Shown one piece after another: positions 52,796 to 61,087 of a stretch of 64,000 bases of DNA (position 1 is the stretch's first letter; each line of letters opens with the position of its first letter). The stretch covers positions 496,001 to 560,000 of the forward strand of contig JADJWT010000001.1 in the NCBI GenBank assembly GCA_016716225.1. Reading direction: 5' to 3'. Position numbers and translations under genes: made by a program. Under the pieces are notes generated by a model. That model saw only the letters and a list, made by a program, of their open reading frames with translations, was not told where the DNA came from and ran no database searches. This stretch comes from Ignavibacteriota bacterium (GTDB lineage: Bacteria; Bacteroidota; Ignavibacteria; Ignavibacteriales; Melioribacteraceae).

Positions 52796-52860
52796 TAACT
52801 ATATATTAAGCAGAATAGCCCAACTCATATTGAAAAGAGTTAAACAAGCAATTTCTTCTG
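52796..52860 (-). other. possible attI-side junction
   Basis: On the minus strand the first cassette opens with G/TTATATGGC at 52797-52799, but the sequence before it is not an attC repeat. This is where attI should lie in an integron. attI sites have little shared sequence, so this is positional inference only; no intI follows. Confidence 0.25.
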
Positions 52861-53624
52861 CTTTTGTATTTTCTAATATCTACTTAAAATTTTTATAACT
52901 TGTTATAAAATATACTTTTACAACAAAATACAAACTTATATTTTGATCTGATATGCGGAATTTTCTTCCGCTTTTCATTCCTTCAATATCATTATTTTAC
53001 TTAAATAACTTTCTGCATAATATTAACTTACAATTATTAAGTATTTGTGTTTTAATACTACATACAAAACTTAATTACTTAATTTTATTTATCAACAATT
53101 ATGCTAATTTTATAGAACTTAAAAAAAGCTTCGCCAATTAACCTACATTAACAATTATTTTATAATTTTAACTTAAATCAAAAATACAATATAAGAGAAA
53201 AATATCTTTTTGTAAATACGTATAAGTACGTACAAAGTAAAATTTCATATAAACTGGGTTGCTCACACAGTGTTCTACACCTATGGTTCGAACCCTTGTG
53301 AGAAACATACGGGTAGCTCGCAATGGATTTCATTTACCTCCCCTATCTGAATATTTTCAACTACTAAGATGCTAATGTCGATGTATGATTTATAGAAATG
53401 TTTTTAATACTTCCTGATCGCCGGCGGATCAAGATTTTCTTTTTCTACTTCTTCGTTTCCCCATTTTTACTGATTAGTTGATTGATTTGATTTGTGAGAA
53501 AGTTGGGAAGTTTGGATAAATTGTGTTAAAACAGCTTATTTTTATGTGGAATTTTATGAGAGAATTTGGAAAGATTATTTCGGAATGTACTTCCAAAAGT
53601 TCTTCCTTAAATATTTCTTTAAAA
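52861..53624. other. gene-free stretch between cassette array and tRNA-Lys fragment
   Basis: About 760 AT-rich bases with no convincing open frame on either strand. They contain a GC-rich near-palindrome (gatcgccggcggatc, about 53417-53431). No intI remnant is recognisable by eye. Confidence 0.5.
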
Positions 53625-53657
53625 AACAAAACCCTCATAAGATATTATCTCATAAGG
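53625..53657 (-). terminator. terminator downstream of the tRNA-Lys fragment
   Basis: On the minus strand AAACCCTTATGAGAT pairs with ATCTTATGAGGGTTT (with G-T wobbles), followed by TTTTGTTTTTT. It begins 11 bases after the tRNA 3' end, as expected for the original tRNA transcript. Confidence 0.7.
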
Positions 53658-53668
53658 GTTTAGGGGAG

Positions 53669-53710
53669 TGAGCGCGGGTGGTCTCGAACCACCGACCCTC
53701 TGCTTAAAAG
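53669..53710 (-). tRNA. tRNA-Lys(UUU), 3' fragment (attachment-site copy)
   Basis: The minus strand carries the anticodon loop CTTTTAA, the 3' anticodon strand GCAGA, a variable loop, a perfect T-arm (GGTGG-TTCGAGA-CCACC), the acceptor strand CGCGCTC and discriminator A. Upstream of the anticodon loop pairing is lost, so the 5' half is absent. No CCA is encoded. This is the typical scar of integration into a tRNA gene; the intact copy should lie at the other end of the element, outside the window. Confidence 0.8.
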
Positions 53711-53928
53711 GCTCCCTTAAGTTTCAAATATTGAGATTTTAAGCTATTTTTCAAATCTTTTTCATCCATATTGTTTTATTTCAGATTCAAACTACTACGA
53801 TTTCTACTACGATTTATTGTTACTTATTCTGAAACCCAATACAAGTATTAATTCTTTGACACTTCGACAAAATGACACTTCGACAAATAAATTTATGGTA
53901 CCAATAAATTATTTTTTATTGAATGGAT

Positions 53929-54966
53929 TTACTTTGTAGGAAATTCTAATTTGTTCAATTCCAATGCTTGTTTGGTAAGATTAAGTTGGTTATAATATTT
54001 CTGTGTTGTGTTTATTTGCTTATGTCCGGCAAGTTTTGACACTGTTGCTAAATCCATACCGCTTGCATGAGCCAATGTAATAAACGTCTTTCTGAATGTT
54101 CTCAAAGTGTAACCTTTGTTCTGAAGCTTTTGCTTAGTCAAATATCTTCGATATGCCTTACCTATATTGTTGATTGATTCGTATTCAAGAATTTTCCCTT
54201 CCTTAACTTCGCTAATTCTTTCCTTTAGAATCGGAATCAGATTAGGATGCATCGGAACCATAAAATGTTCATTTGTCTTTGGAGAATAATATGATAAAAT
54301 ATTATCTGTGAAATTAATATCACTAACTTTCAATTCATAAATGTCCGACGGTCTCAATCCTGTATAAATGAGCAGGTTAAAAGTCGTTCTGAAATTCGAG
54401 TTCTTTGTTTTCAATCCATCAATTAACTTTTTGAGATCTTCACTTGAGAAAACAATAATAGGTTTGACCGCTCTTTTAAATGTGACATCTTTGTTTAACT
54501 TGAACATTGGAACATAATTATATTCAAACAGGAAGTTCAGAAATTTCTTCAGGACTTTGCTAATTTTAAATAAAGTATTCTGTTGATAATTTGAAGTTCG
54601 AAACGATGTCAGCCATGCCTCACAGCTTAATTTTGTAAGCTGAAGGCACGACTCATCTTTATTAAATTTCTTATTTAACTTTTCAAAGAACCAATCATAT
54701 TCATCAATAGTACCCGGTGCTTTGTTGGAATTATTTCTATAGAAATGTTCAATAGCAATGCTTAGTTTATCTTTTACAATTCCGATTTGGTTTAATTTAT
54801 TTATTTTATTTTGCAGTTCTAATTCAAATGCTTTTTTTAATCTCTCGGCAATCTTTAAATTCTCAGAGTTGTATTTTAAACCAAGAGCTTTACTTTTAGG
54901 TTTACTTTCAAAAGTATCATACCAGGAAATGTAAATTTTATTATCCTTTTTATAAATGCTTGCCAT
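53929..54966 (-). CDS. phage-type tyrosine integrase
   Basis: The 345-aa recombinase has an arm-binding N-terminus (MASIYKKDNKIYISWYDTF), a core-binding SAM-like domain (about residues 68-165), and a catalytic domain with 'TGLRPSDIYEL' (Arg), 'RTFRKTFITLAHASG' (the second box, where the usual His of HxxR reads Arg), 'LAGHKQINTTQKYY' (His and Tyr nucleophile). It overlaps the upstream excisionase-like gene by 17 bp. The layout is that of phage/ICE integrases next to their tRNA site, not of IntI. Confidence 0.9.
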   Translation of the reverse strand: MASIYKKDNKIYISWYDTFESKPKSKALGLKYNSENLKIAERLKKAFELELQNKINKLNQIGIVKDKLSIAIEHFYRNNSNKAPGTIDEYDWFFEKLNKKFNKDESCLQLTKLSCEAWLTSFRTSNYQQNTLFKISKVLKKFLNFLFEYNYVPMFKLNKDVTFKRAVKPIIVFSSEDLKKLIDGLKTKNSNFRTTFNLLIYTGLRPSDIYELKVSDINFTDNILSYYSPKTNEHFMVPMHPNLIPILKERISEVKEGKILEYESINNIGKAYRRYLTKQKLQNKGYTLRTFRKTFITLAHASGMDLATVSKLAGHKQINTTQKYYNQLNLTKQALELNKLEFPTK

Positions 54967-55255
54967 CTAATATTTCTCCTTTTATTTTATTAAATATTTC
55001 AACCGTATTAAATTCATCCATTGCGGCAACATCTGAATGATTACTGAATTCAAATACTGATGTTGGGGTGCTTGTGTATTGAATGCTTTCGTTTATGTAT
55101 CTCACAATTTCTGTGTATGGAATAAATCGTTTCTTTCCCAGAAGAATAAAACCGATTTTGCCTTCGTTAATTAATGCGTATAACCGCTCTTTGCCGATGT
55201 GCATTAGCCCGGCGGCTTTTGATATTGTTATTAATTCTAATTCATTATTTTTCAT
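54950..55255 (-). CDS. helix-turn-helix excisionase-like protein
   Basis: The 101-aa protein has an N-terminal winged-helix/MerR-like HTH ('ISKAAGLMHIGKERLYALINEGKIGFILLGKKRFIPYTEIVRYI') typical of excisionases and 'helix-turn-helix domain 17' proteins. Overlap with the integrase gene and the GTGCAC repeat cluster directly upstream suggest that it controls integration direction and its own promoter. Confidence 0.75.
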   Translation of the reverse strand: MKNNELELITISKAAGLMHIGKERLYALINEGKIGFILLGKKRFIPYTEIVRYINESIQYTSTPTSVFEFSNHSDVAAMDEFNTVEIFNKIKGEILDGKHL

Positions 55256-55276
55256 AATTCACCTAATCAGTGCGTA

Positions 55277-55439
55277 AGTGCACAAGTTTTCCTATTATTA
55301 ATTATATATATTTTCTTAAAACATTCTCCGCGATATAATGGTAATTCTTCTGCACTTGTGCACTTTACTTTGTTTTTAATCTATAATCAAAGATTTTACA
55401 GTGCACAATACAGTGCAGATGGAGTGCACAGCAGTGCAC
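55277..55439. promoter_or_regulatory. cluster of GTGCAC repeats upstream of xis-int
   Basis: Five copies of GTGCAC (55278, 55358, 55401, 55424, 55434) and two near copies occur in 163 bp. The last four units of (A/G)CAGTGCA(C/G)A-type repeat start 10-12 bp apart, one helical turn. Location in the gap between primase and xis-int suggests operator or recombinase arm-type sites. Confidence 0.55.
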
Positions 55440-55444
55440 AACTT

Positions 55445-57760
55445 TTAGAATATCTGAGTTATATCAATTTCAGAATCATCCGTATTTTCAATAGCGGCTT
55501 CTTTCTGATTTGGGTTAGTAATAATTATGTAGCGGTTTCCATTACTCTGGCGTTCTGAGAGTTCATATTCCATATTGTTGGTAAAAACTGTTATGCAGCT
55601 CGAAAACCATCGCGATGTCCATTTGGAGCAATCAGGATACTTCAAACGGAAAGATTCAACGAGTTCTGCTTTATTATATTCTTCATCGAGTTTTACATAG
55701 TTCAGCATAAAATCATAAAAGTCCTGACCTGTTGTATTTATTATTTTTCTAACCGGTAAATTTTTGACAGAATAAGTTTGCAGTCCGTTTTTTAAGTAGA
55801 ATTGGATATAACCAATCATTGTAATATAGAATTCTTCCCACTGTTCATCATTCCATTCATCAAACAAACGATGTCCAAATTCCATATCGGGAGAAAATCC
55901 TTTACGATAATAATTTGAAAATTCTATTTCATGTTTTCTTCTGTCAAACGAATTTCCATTTCCGTTGATGGTATAGTTTGTTGTTATAACAAACTTCGGC
56001 GCATCTTCAAATGGTATTGTGATTGGGTCCTTGAATTTCCTTTCAACAACTAAATCAGAAGTTATTGCTGAAAGTAAACTTTCAAAATCAAATTTTTTTC
56101 TAACGTCATCAAGAATTACAACTTTAGTATCTGTTTCAATTTTTTGAAATGTAAACCTTGACTCTGTGTTATAATTCTTACCGTCAAATATTGTTGTTTT
56201 TCTTAAATAGTTTAAAGAACTGCAAACGAGGGATTTGCCGCTTCCACCATTGGCATCATTGCCAATGGGGATCGATTCATCACAAAATATAATTGCTTTT
56301 GCTTTTGCCGGATTTTTATATGAATGAAGTAGATAACCAATCGAACTTATTAAAGCATTATACCATTGCTCCTCATTTCTTGTTATATTTTTAATTAACA
56401 TATTAAATGTAGAATTATTGTGCATATAATCGAGCCTATAAAGCCCGCAATTGCGCCGAATAATATTTCCTGACCATACATATTTTTGATCTGCCGAACT
56501 ATATTGGTTACGTTTAATATTATCTGCCGATATTTCAAAATATGCATCTTGAAAAAAGAGGTAAGCTTTGTTTTGTTCATCTTTTATAATCTCCGGATTT
56601 ATTGTTGTTAAAAAGTTAAATTTTTGTTTATAAAATATTTCTTTTGTCTTTGTAACTATTTTGTTTAATAATTCATCTTTATCATTTTCATCTACATTAT
56701 TTATGATAAAGTATTTAACGTATTCTTGAATTTCTGTTATTGACACTTTTTGAATTATGTGCTCGTCTATTTTCACAAATTCGTAAGTGTCAAATCCATA
56801 TTTCATTTTGTAAAATCCCTGCTCTTCCAAAAAATCTATAAATTCATTTTCTTCTATAACGATTCCTTTTTTTTCATGATAAGACCAAAACTTTTTGAAT
56901 TTAGGTTTTTGATTCTTTGAAAAATTTTTATAGGCTCTTTCAAATTCCGTATTTAACTCAGATTCATCAAGCGGTGGTTGGTTTAAAAGATTCCATGATT
57001 GAAGTGATTGAAGTATTTGTGGTTTGGTTAAGCCTTGTTTTATATAAGCTCCGATTAGCTTAATCATTGAGGAATGGCGTCTGCCTTCTTCGACACCGCA
57101 AAGAATTTCTTTTATTTCATCTCTTTTATTTATTGGCGGGGGGGTGTTTACCAATACATAATTATTAAGAAATTCTCCTTCATCAATATTTATTGCTTCA
57201 GCTAATTCATTGATGTACATAGCCGGATCAAAGCTTAAGAAACAAGCTCTTGCTGAATCTTTTGTTGAGCGATCCAAATTTACATTGAATTCTTTCTCAA
57301 TGAGATTAACTAGGTTCAAATAAATTCTCTCATACTCATTATTAGCTGTAATGGGTCTATTTAGCTTTACAATGAGCTTCAGACCGTTACCAGAGGGAGA
57401 TATGAACACTGCACTGGTATATTTCCACTTTGATAAATATGATTTGATTTCTTCTACATTTTCAAGATGGTCGATATCAAAAACCATTGCTTGTGTTGAA
57501 ATAAAGTTTTCTTTTGATCTCTTATTACTAAATTTGTTTAAAGTAAAATATGGTAGATTTTTTGCTTTAAATTCTGCTCGTTCTCCGTGATCATTAATTT
57601 CTCTTAGTTTTCCTACTAATGTTTTTAACTCTTGATCATAAGTTATTTTGTTAATAATTTCAGCCATTGGTAATAACTCCAACGCTGTTGGATTTTTTAC
57701 GTTTAACCCGAATGTTACCATTAAGGTTAAAAACGCATTTGTAATTAATAGATTTTGCAT
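55445..57760 (-). CDS. primase-helicase of the integrative element (VirE-N / SF3-like)
   Basis: The 771-aa protein has an N-terminal BT4734/VirE-N-like primase domain (about residues 60-215; 'AMVFDIDHLENVEEIKSYL', 'VFISPSGNGLKLIVKL'), a PriCT-like segment (about 235-300), and a C-terminal superfamily 3-like helicase (Walker A 'GGSGKS', Walker B 'VVILDDV', sensor 'KFVITTNY'). It should start replication of the element. The ATG at 57760, with AGGGA 8 bases upstream, is preferred over a frame extending to 57805. Confidence 0.8.
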   Translation of the reverse strand: MQNLLITNAFLTLMVTFGLNVKNPTALELLPMAEIINKITYDQELKTLVGKLREINDHGERAEFKAKNLPYFTLNKFSNKRSKENFISTQAMVFDIDHLENVEEIKSYLSKWKYTSAVFISPSGNGLKLIVKLNRPITANNEYERIYLNLVNLIEKEFNVNLDRSTKDSARACFLSFDPAMYINELAEAINIDEGEFLNNYVLVNTPPPINKRDEIKEILCGVEEGRRHSSMIKLIGAYIKQGLTKPQILQSLQSWNLLNQPPLDESELNTEFERAYKNFSKNQKPKFKKFWSYHEKKGIVIEENEFIDFLEEQGFYKMKYGFDTYEFVKIDEHIIQKVSITEIQEYVKYFIINNVDENDKDELLNKIVTKTKEIFYKQKFNFLTTINPEIIKDEQNKAYLFFQDAYFEISADNIKRNQYSSADQKYVWSGNIIRRNCGLYRLDYMHNNSTFNMLIKNITRNEEQWYNALISSIGYLLHSYKNPAKAKAIIFCDESIPIGNDANGGSGKSLVCSSLNYLRKTTIFDGKNYNTESRFTFQKIETDTKVVILDDVRKKFDFESLLSAITSDLVVERKFKDPITIPFEDAPKFVITTNYTINGNGNSFDRRKHEIEFSNYYRKGFSPDMEFGHRLFDEWNDEQWEEFYITMIGYIQFYLKNGLQTYSVKNLPVRKIINTTGQDFYDFMLNYVKLDEEYNKAELVESFRLKYPDCSKWTSRWFSSCITVFTNNMEYELSERQSNGNRYIIITNPNQKEAAIENTDDSEIDITQIF

Positions 57761-57845
57761 TTTTTTGTTCCCTATATTTTGATTGTTAAATTCTCCCAAC
57801 CACAAAGCTGGGAGTTGTTGTTAATTAATTAGGTTTGCTGATTTA

Positions 57846-58031
57846 CTAAGTAATATTTTTCTTCGCTTCTTTATTATTAATAAAATCATTTAATTTGTTT
57901 TCTTCTACTACATACATTTTACCGACTTTCTTAGCCTCTAAGCGATTGAACATTACATAAAGCCAAGCTGACTGTCGAGAAACTCCCATTCTGTTTGCGC
58001 ATTCTTTTAATGAAAGTAATTGCAATTCCAT
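57846..58031 (-). CDS. small helix-turn-helix regulator
   Basis: The 61-aa protein has an excisionase/MerR-type HTH ('LLSLKECANRMGVSRQSAWLYVMFNRLEAKKVGKMYVVEE'). The ATG at 58031 stands 9-10 bases after GGAG; a GTG six bases upstream is too close to that site. It lies between the primase gene and the 750-bp gene-free region, which may contain its binding sites. Confidence 0.75.
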   Translation of the reverse strand: MELQLLSLKECANRMGVSRQSAWLYVMFNRLEAKKVGKMYVVEENKLNDFINNKEAKKNIT

Positions 58032-58786
58032 TTTCACCGTCTCCTTTTTTTGTTTTTAGAATCTTAAATTGCAGTAGTAAAAAAAATATCCGATAATCGC
58101 GAAATCAAGTGTGGGGTTACCTAATAATTCATCAAATCAGAATATTTTTTATTACAATCAACCTAAGAAATGGTCAAATCGATTTGTAAGTGTCAATTTC
58201 AAAGTTATTATGCAGATTTTATACACTAAGTGTAAACTTCTTTTAAGTCAATAAAATGAGGATCAAAACCAATTACAAAAGCCGATGATGTTTCCAATCG
58301 TATTTAAATATTAACGTACAGTAGAAATTATATTTGTTTTTTAAGTAACAAGAATTCAATTTTAATAAGAACAATTTATACTTTAAAAATGCACATGCAT
58401 GGTGTTTAGGTCAACCGTAAATATCGTCAAATCGATTTAATGGTTTTGTAGTGCCTATTTCTATTGGCTAAAGTACTAATTTTGCATTGTTGTTGGTTAT
58501 TGAATATTAATATTAAAAACTTCATTTTTAGAAGGATTTCAAAGTTTACACTCAATAAATAACCTTTATTGCAGCACACATATGAACTTTAAAACTCGGT
58601 GCAATATTTATTCTGCACCAAGTTTAATACAACACAAAAACAAAGAACTATTAGAACTAACTTCAATTACATCTTTAATATCAATATGTTAATATGGCGA
58701 TGGGTATTGGGTTTTTCAAGATTGAAGGTTGTAAAATCGATTTGATCAAATCTATGGGTTATGGAGATGAGTTAATAATGATGGGG
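58032..58786. other. gene-free region with three AAATCGATTT palindromes
   Basis: This 755-bp stretch has no credible open frame. The perfect palindrome AAATCGATTT occurs at 58176, 58429 and 58734, each in a wider tcAAATCGATTTg-like context. It is a good place for the element's origin or for operators of the flanking HTH protein; function is inferred from position only. Confidence 0.45.
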
Positions 58787-59626
58787 TTAATTTATAATAT
58801 CAGCATTGAAATTTGTAAAATCACCCAAAATATATGATACGGCTTTATTCGCTTCTGCGGCGGCTCGGGGGAATAGATTTTCTTGCTTCTCACTCAACTT
58901 AATCCATCCATCAATGTAACTTGCAGAATTATCAATCACCTTTGGAGATATTCCGCATAGAGCTGAAAGATATGCGCTTCCAATTTCTGCAATCAGTTCT
59001 TCAAAGGAATATTTATCTTTATCATTCACAGTTAGACTTTCCCTGCTCAACCTTTGAGAATGCCCGCTCCAATGAATAACCTCATGGAATAAAGTTGCGT
59101 AATATTCCTCAGTAGAGTTGAAGTCTTGCATCTTGGGAAGTGAAATATAATCCTTCTTTGGATTGTAATAACACCTTCTGATATTGTGCTTAATAACCGG
59201 TTTATCTTTCATCTTTTCTATTACCTGCTCACATTCAATTATTCTGGGGGCTTCATTATTCTCCTTGATCAGCGAGGTCTGACTTAAGTTAAATACATTA
59301 GAATATCTTATAACTGGATATCTTTCCAAATCCTCATCCCTCTCCTCATTCTTATATTCCAATACTTTCCAATATACAATCATTTGGCTTTTGGATCCTG
59401 TTAATACAGATCCGCCTCTTTCTTTGCACTGGTTAAATGTAAGATAATACGGACTATCAAAATCATTCATCGATAAACTTAAGAAGTTTATTCCGTGATA
59501 ATTTCTCTTACTTATGAAGTTCGCCGGAATACCTTCTTTCCAAGTTTTCTTCCATGGGATTACATTCTCCTTGAGCTTCTCCAATATCTGATTATTTATT
59601 TTACCGAATAATTCATTTCTGTTCAT
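58787..59626 (-). CDS. ArdC-like antirestriction protein
   Basis: The 279-aa protein has an N-terminal ssDNA-binding ArdC domain (about residues 1-120; 'NQILEKLKENVIPWKKTWKEG', 'YHGINFLSL', 'GSKSQMIVYWKVLEY'). A C-terminal zincin metallopeptidase domain has HEVIH (HExxH) in 'LFHEVIHWSGHSQRL' and a downstream Glu ('FEELIAEIGSAYL'). ArdC proteins protect incoming mobile DNA from restriction. The start follows TAAGGAG, which overlaps the stop of the small upstream gene. Confidence 0.88.
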   Translation of the reverse strand: MNRNELFGKINNQILEKLKENVIPWKKTWKEGIPANFISKRNYHGINFLSLSMNDFDSPYYLTFNQCKERGGSVLTGSKSQMIVYWKVLEYKNEERDEDLERYPVIRYSNVFNLSQTSLIKENNEAPRIIECEQVIEKMKDKPVIKHNIRRCYYNPKKDYISLPKMQDFNSTEEYYATLFHEVIHWSGHSQRLSRESLTVNDKDKYSFEELIAEIGSAYLSALCGISPKVIDNSASYIDGWIKLSEKQENLFPRAAAEANKAVSYILGDFTNFNADIIN

Positions 59627-59640
59627 AATTCCTGATCTCC

Positions 59641-59820
59641 TTAGGCATTGCCCTTTGCTGTTAGATTTACTTTTACTGTTACATCCCCATCAAATCGGTT
59701 TACTAATTCCAATAGTTCATTTATTAGAATTTCTTTCAACCGTTCCTGTTCATAGAAATTAACAGGGATATAATCTTCTTCTTTCCATACATCAAGCTGG
59801 AATTCTCTAAATGAGTTCAT
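59641..59820 (-). CDS. small acidic element protein
   Basis: The 59-aa frame starts MNSFREFQLDVWKEED and ends 'NRFDGDVTVKVNLTAKGNA'. It overlaps the stop region of the zinc-ribbon gene upstream (14 bp), has an AAGGAGAT ribosome site before its ATG, and its stop overlaps the ribosome site of the ArdC gene. Tight coupling on both sides supports a real gene. Function unknown. Confidence 0.6.
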   Translation of the reverse strand: MNSFREFQLDVWKEEDYIPVNFYEQERLKEILINELLELVNRFDGDVTVKVNLTAKGNA

Positions 59821-60004
59821 TTTCTAAATCTCCTTCTGTTATTGTTCGTTTACATACTTCACATTTGTTTTCTTCAAGATTATTTTTTACCCTTGTCTGA
59901 TTAAAACACCACGGACAGATAGTAACATTCTGTAACACATGCAAATATCTATTAGTAGATAAAGTTTTATCTAAACTACTAATAGTTATATTATTATTTT
60001 TCAT
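59807..60004 (-). CDS. small zinc-ribbon protein
   Basis: The 65-aa protein has two CxxC pairs (CPWC and CEVC) spaced 18 residues apart, a zinc ribbon, behind a hydrophilic N-terminus. It overlaps the next small gene. Such proteins are common accessory factors in mobile elements; no specific role is known. Confidence 0.65.
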   Translation of the reverse strand: MKNNNITISSLDKTLSTNRYLHVLQNVTICPWCFNQTRVKNNLEENKCEVCKRTITEGDLENELI

Positions 60005-60084
60005 ATAGTTATCTCACTATTTTATGATTTTAAAAACTAGAGGTTAATATTTTTTTTTACTTTGAGGTGCTAAACTGATGTTTT

Positions 60085-60561
60085 TTAGATGGTTTTACTT
60101 CTTGCGATAAAGAGGGTTATTGCGATCTTAGCTGGGTCAGCCATTCCGTTTAAATCAGAATTTATCTTTAGAGCATCTGAATATGAACGTTTCATAATAT
60201 GGAAGAATTCATCAGGCTCATCTTCAACTTCTGTCGGGAGAATATCTTTAATTGCTTCTCCAATTGAAACAATATTTGATTTTGGAACTCTGTTAAATAT
60301 ATCTACAATACATTTAGTTACAAGTTTAGAACCTTTCTGTTGAGCAACTTTTGTTATTGTTGCCTTTGCTCCCTTTCTTAAATAACTTAGTTCTTTATGC
60401 ACCTCATCCGGCGCGAAATAACTGTATTCATTTCCGTTTACTGAAACAGCGTACATATTATAATTTCCGAATTCACTTCTTCCTGTTACCGGTTCATCAT
60501 AAAGAAGTTCAATCGTTACCGGCTTGTTTATTTCCAGCTCAAGCTTCATTCGTTTTGTCAT
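60085..60561 (-). CDS. element protein of unknown function, possibly nucleic-acid-binding
   Basis: The 158-aa protein has a beta-rich first half ('KPVTIELLYDEPVTGRSEFGNYNMYAVSVNGNEYSYFAPD', OB-fold-like) and a helical second half. The ATG at 60561 follows AAGGAGG with good spacing and overlaps the upstream Gam-like gene by 23 bp. Context next to Gam suggests DNA processing; the OB-like reading is only suggestive. Confidence 0.55.
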   Translation of the reverse strand: MTKRMKLELEINKPVTIELLYDEPVTGRSEFGNYNMYAVSVNGNEYSYFAPDEVHKELSYLRKGAKATITKVAQQKGSKLVTKCIVDIFNRVPKSNIVSIGEAIKDILPTEVEDEPDEFFHIMKRSYSDALKINSDLNGMADPAKIAITLFIARSKTI

Positions 60562-61087
60562 CTTCTTCCTCCTTGTTATTGTTTAATGTTAGTTTAAATT
60601 CCTCTGTTCCTGCTATTTTAGATATCCCTGGAATTGATCTTCCGCTGTATTTCATCAATGCTTTAATCTTTGTGAGATTGGGTTTTATAGATTCCGGTAC
60701 AACGGTAAGCATATCATTTGTTGCGGACTTTAAGAATAAATCAAGATCTGATATTTCTATTCGGTCTGGCTTCTTGTGAAGTTTTAGAATACCATTTGGG
60801 AATGATATTGTTTTCACATTGGGATCAAGACGATTTTTTTCACGAATATATTCTTCCAAAATACGCGCGATTCCGTCTACGGCTTCCTTGATCTTACTAT
60901 TCTTCTTAAGATAGAAATCATTTATTATTTTAACTTCCTCCTCTGCTATTTTGAAATTCCTGCTGATTTGAGATTCAAGTCCTGAAATCTTTTTAATTAA
61001 TAAATCAAAATATGCTTCAGACTGTAACTCCTCTTTAATTTCTACTTCTGCTAATAACTCATCCATAAAATTAATTTCTGTTTCCAC
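60539..61087 (-). CDS. Gam-like host-nuclease inhibitor
   Basis: The 182-aa protein has a long N-terminal helix ('KKISGLESQISRNFKIAEEEVKIINDFYLKKNSKI'), a middle strand pair ('KTISFPNGILKLHKKPDRIEI') and a C-terminal helix, the layout of phage Mu Gam (Ku-like), which binds DNA ends and blocks RecBCD. The start is a GTG at 61087 that overlaps the TAG stop of the upstream ribbon-helix-helix gene, with AAGGAGG before it. Confidence 0.65.
   Translation of the reverse strand: METEINFMDELLAEVEIKEELQSEAYFDLLIKKISGLESQISRNFKIAEEEVKIINDFYLKKNSKIKEAVDGIARILEEYIREKNRLDPNVKTISFPNGILKLHKKPDRIEISDLDLFLKSATNDMLTVVPESIKPNLTKIKALMKYSGRSIPGISKIAGTEEFKLTLNNNKEEEDDKTNEA

Larger units (their letters stand above)
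32170..52799 (-). mobile_element. integron-type gene-cassette array without intI (CALIN-like)
   Basis: About twenty units alternate a small gene or gene pair with a 185-260 bp imperfect palindromic repeat. Each intact repeat runs from a TAAC core to a G/TTA core. Its arms pair as caaataacccgtccgcc with ggcggtcgggttgatttg, leaving a single unpaired G. In every intact unit the first 9-11 bases after the G/TT cut are the reverse complement of the bases before the next TAAC. Genes lie mainly on the minus strand, and on that strand the R''-L''-L'-R' order and the extrahelical base match classical attC sites. No integron integrase is present in the window. Confidence 0.85.

Noticed and set aside
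52953..53141. 62-codon open frame between array and tRNA fragment
   Set aside because: Low-complexity AT-rich translation without ribosome site or recognisable domain; not accepted as an intI remnant.
53262..53330. tRNA-like segment with 'ggttcgaaccc'
   Set aside because: The flanking bases do not form a T-stem and no anticodon or acceptor stem can be built.
53929..54966. Tyrosine recombinase near the array as the missing integron integrase
   Set aside because: It has the arm-binding N-terminus and context (excisionase, primase, tRNA fragment) of a phage/ICE integrase, and it is transcribed in the same direction as the cassettes, not divergently from attI as intI would be.
56395..56580. 61-codon open frame within the primase-helicase gene
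   Set aside because: Out-of-frame shadow inside a long, domain-supported gene.
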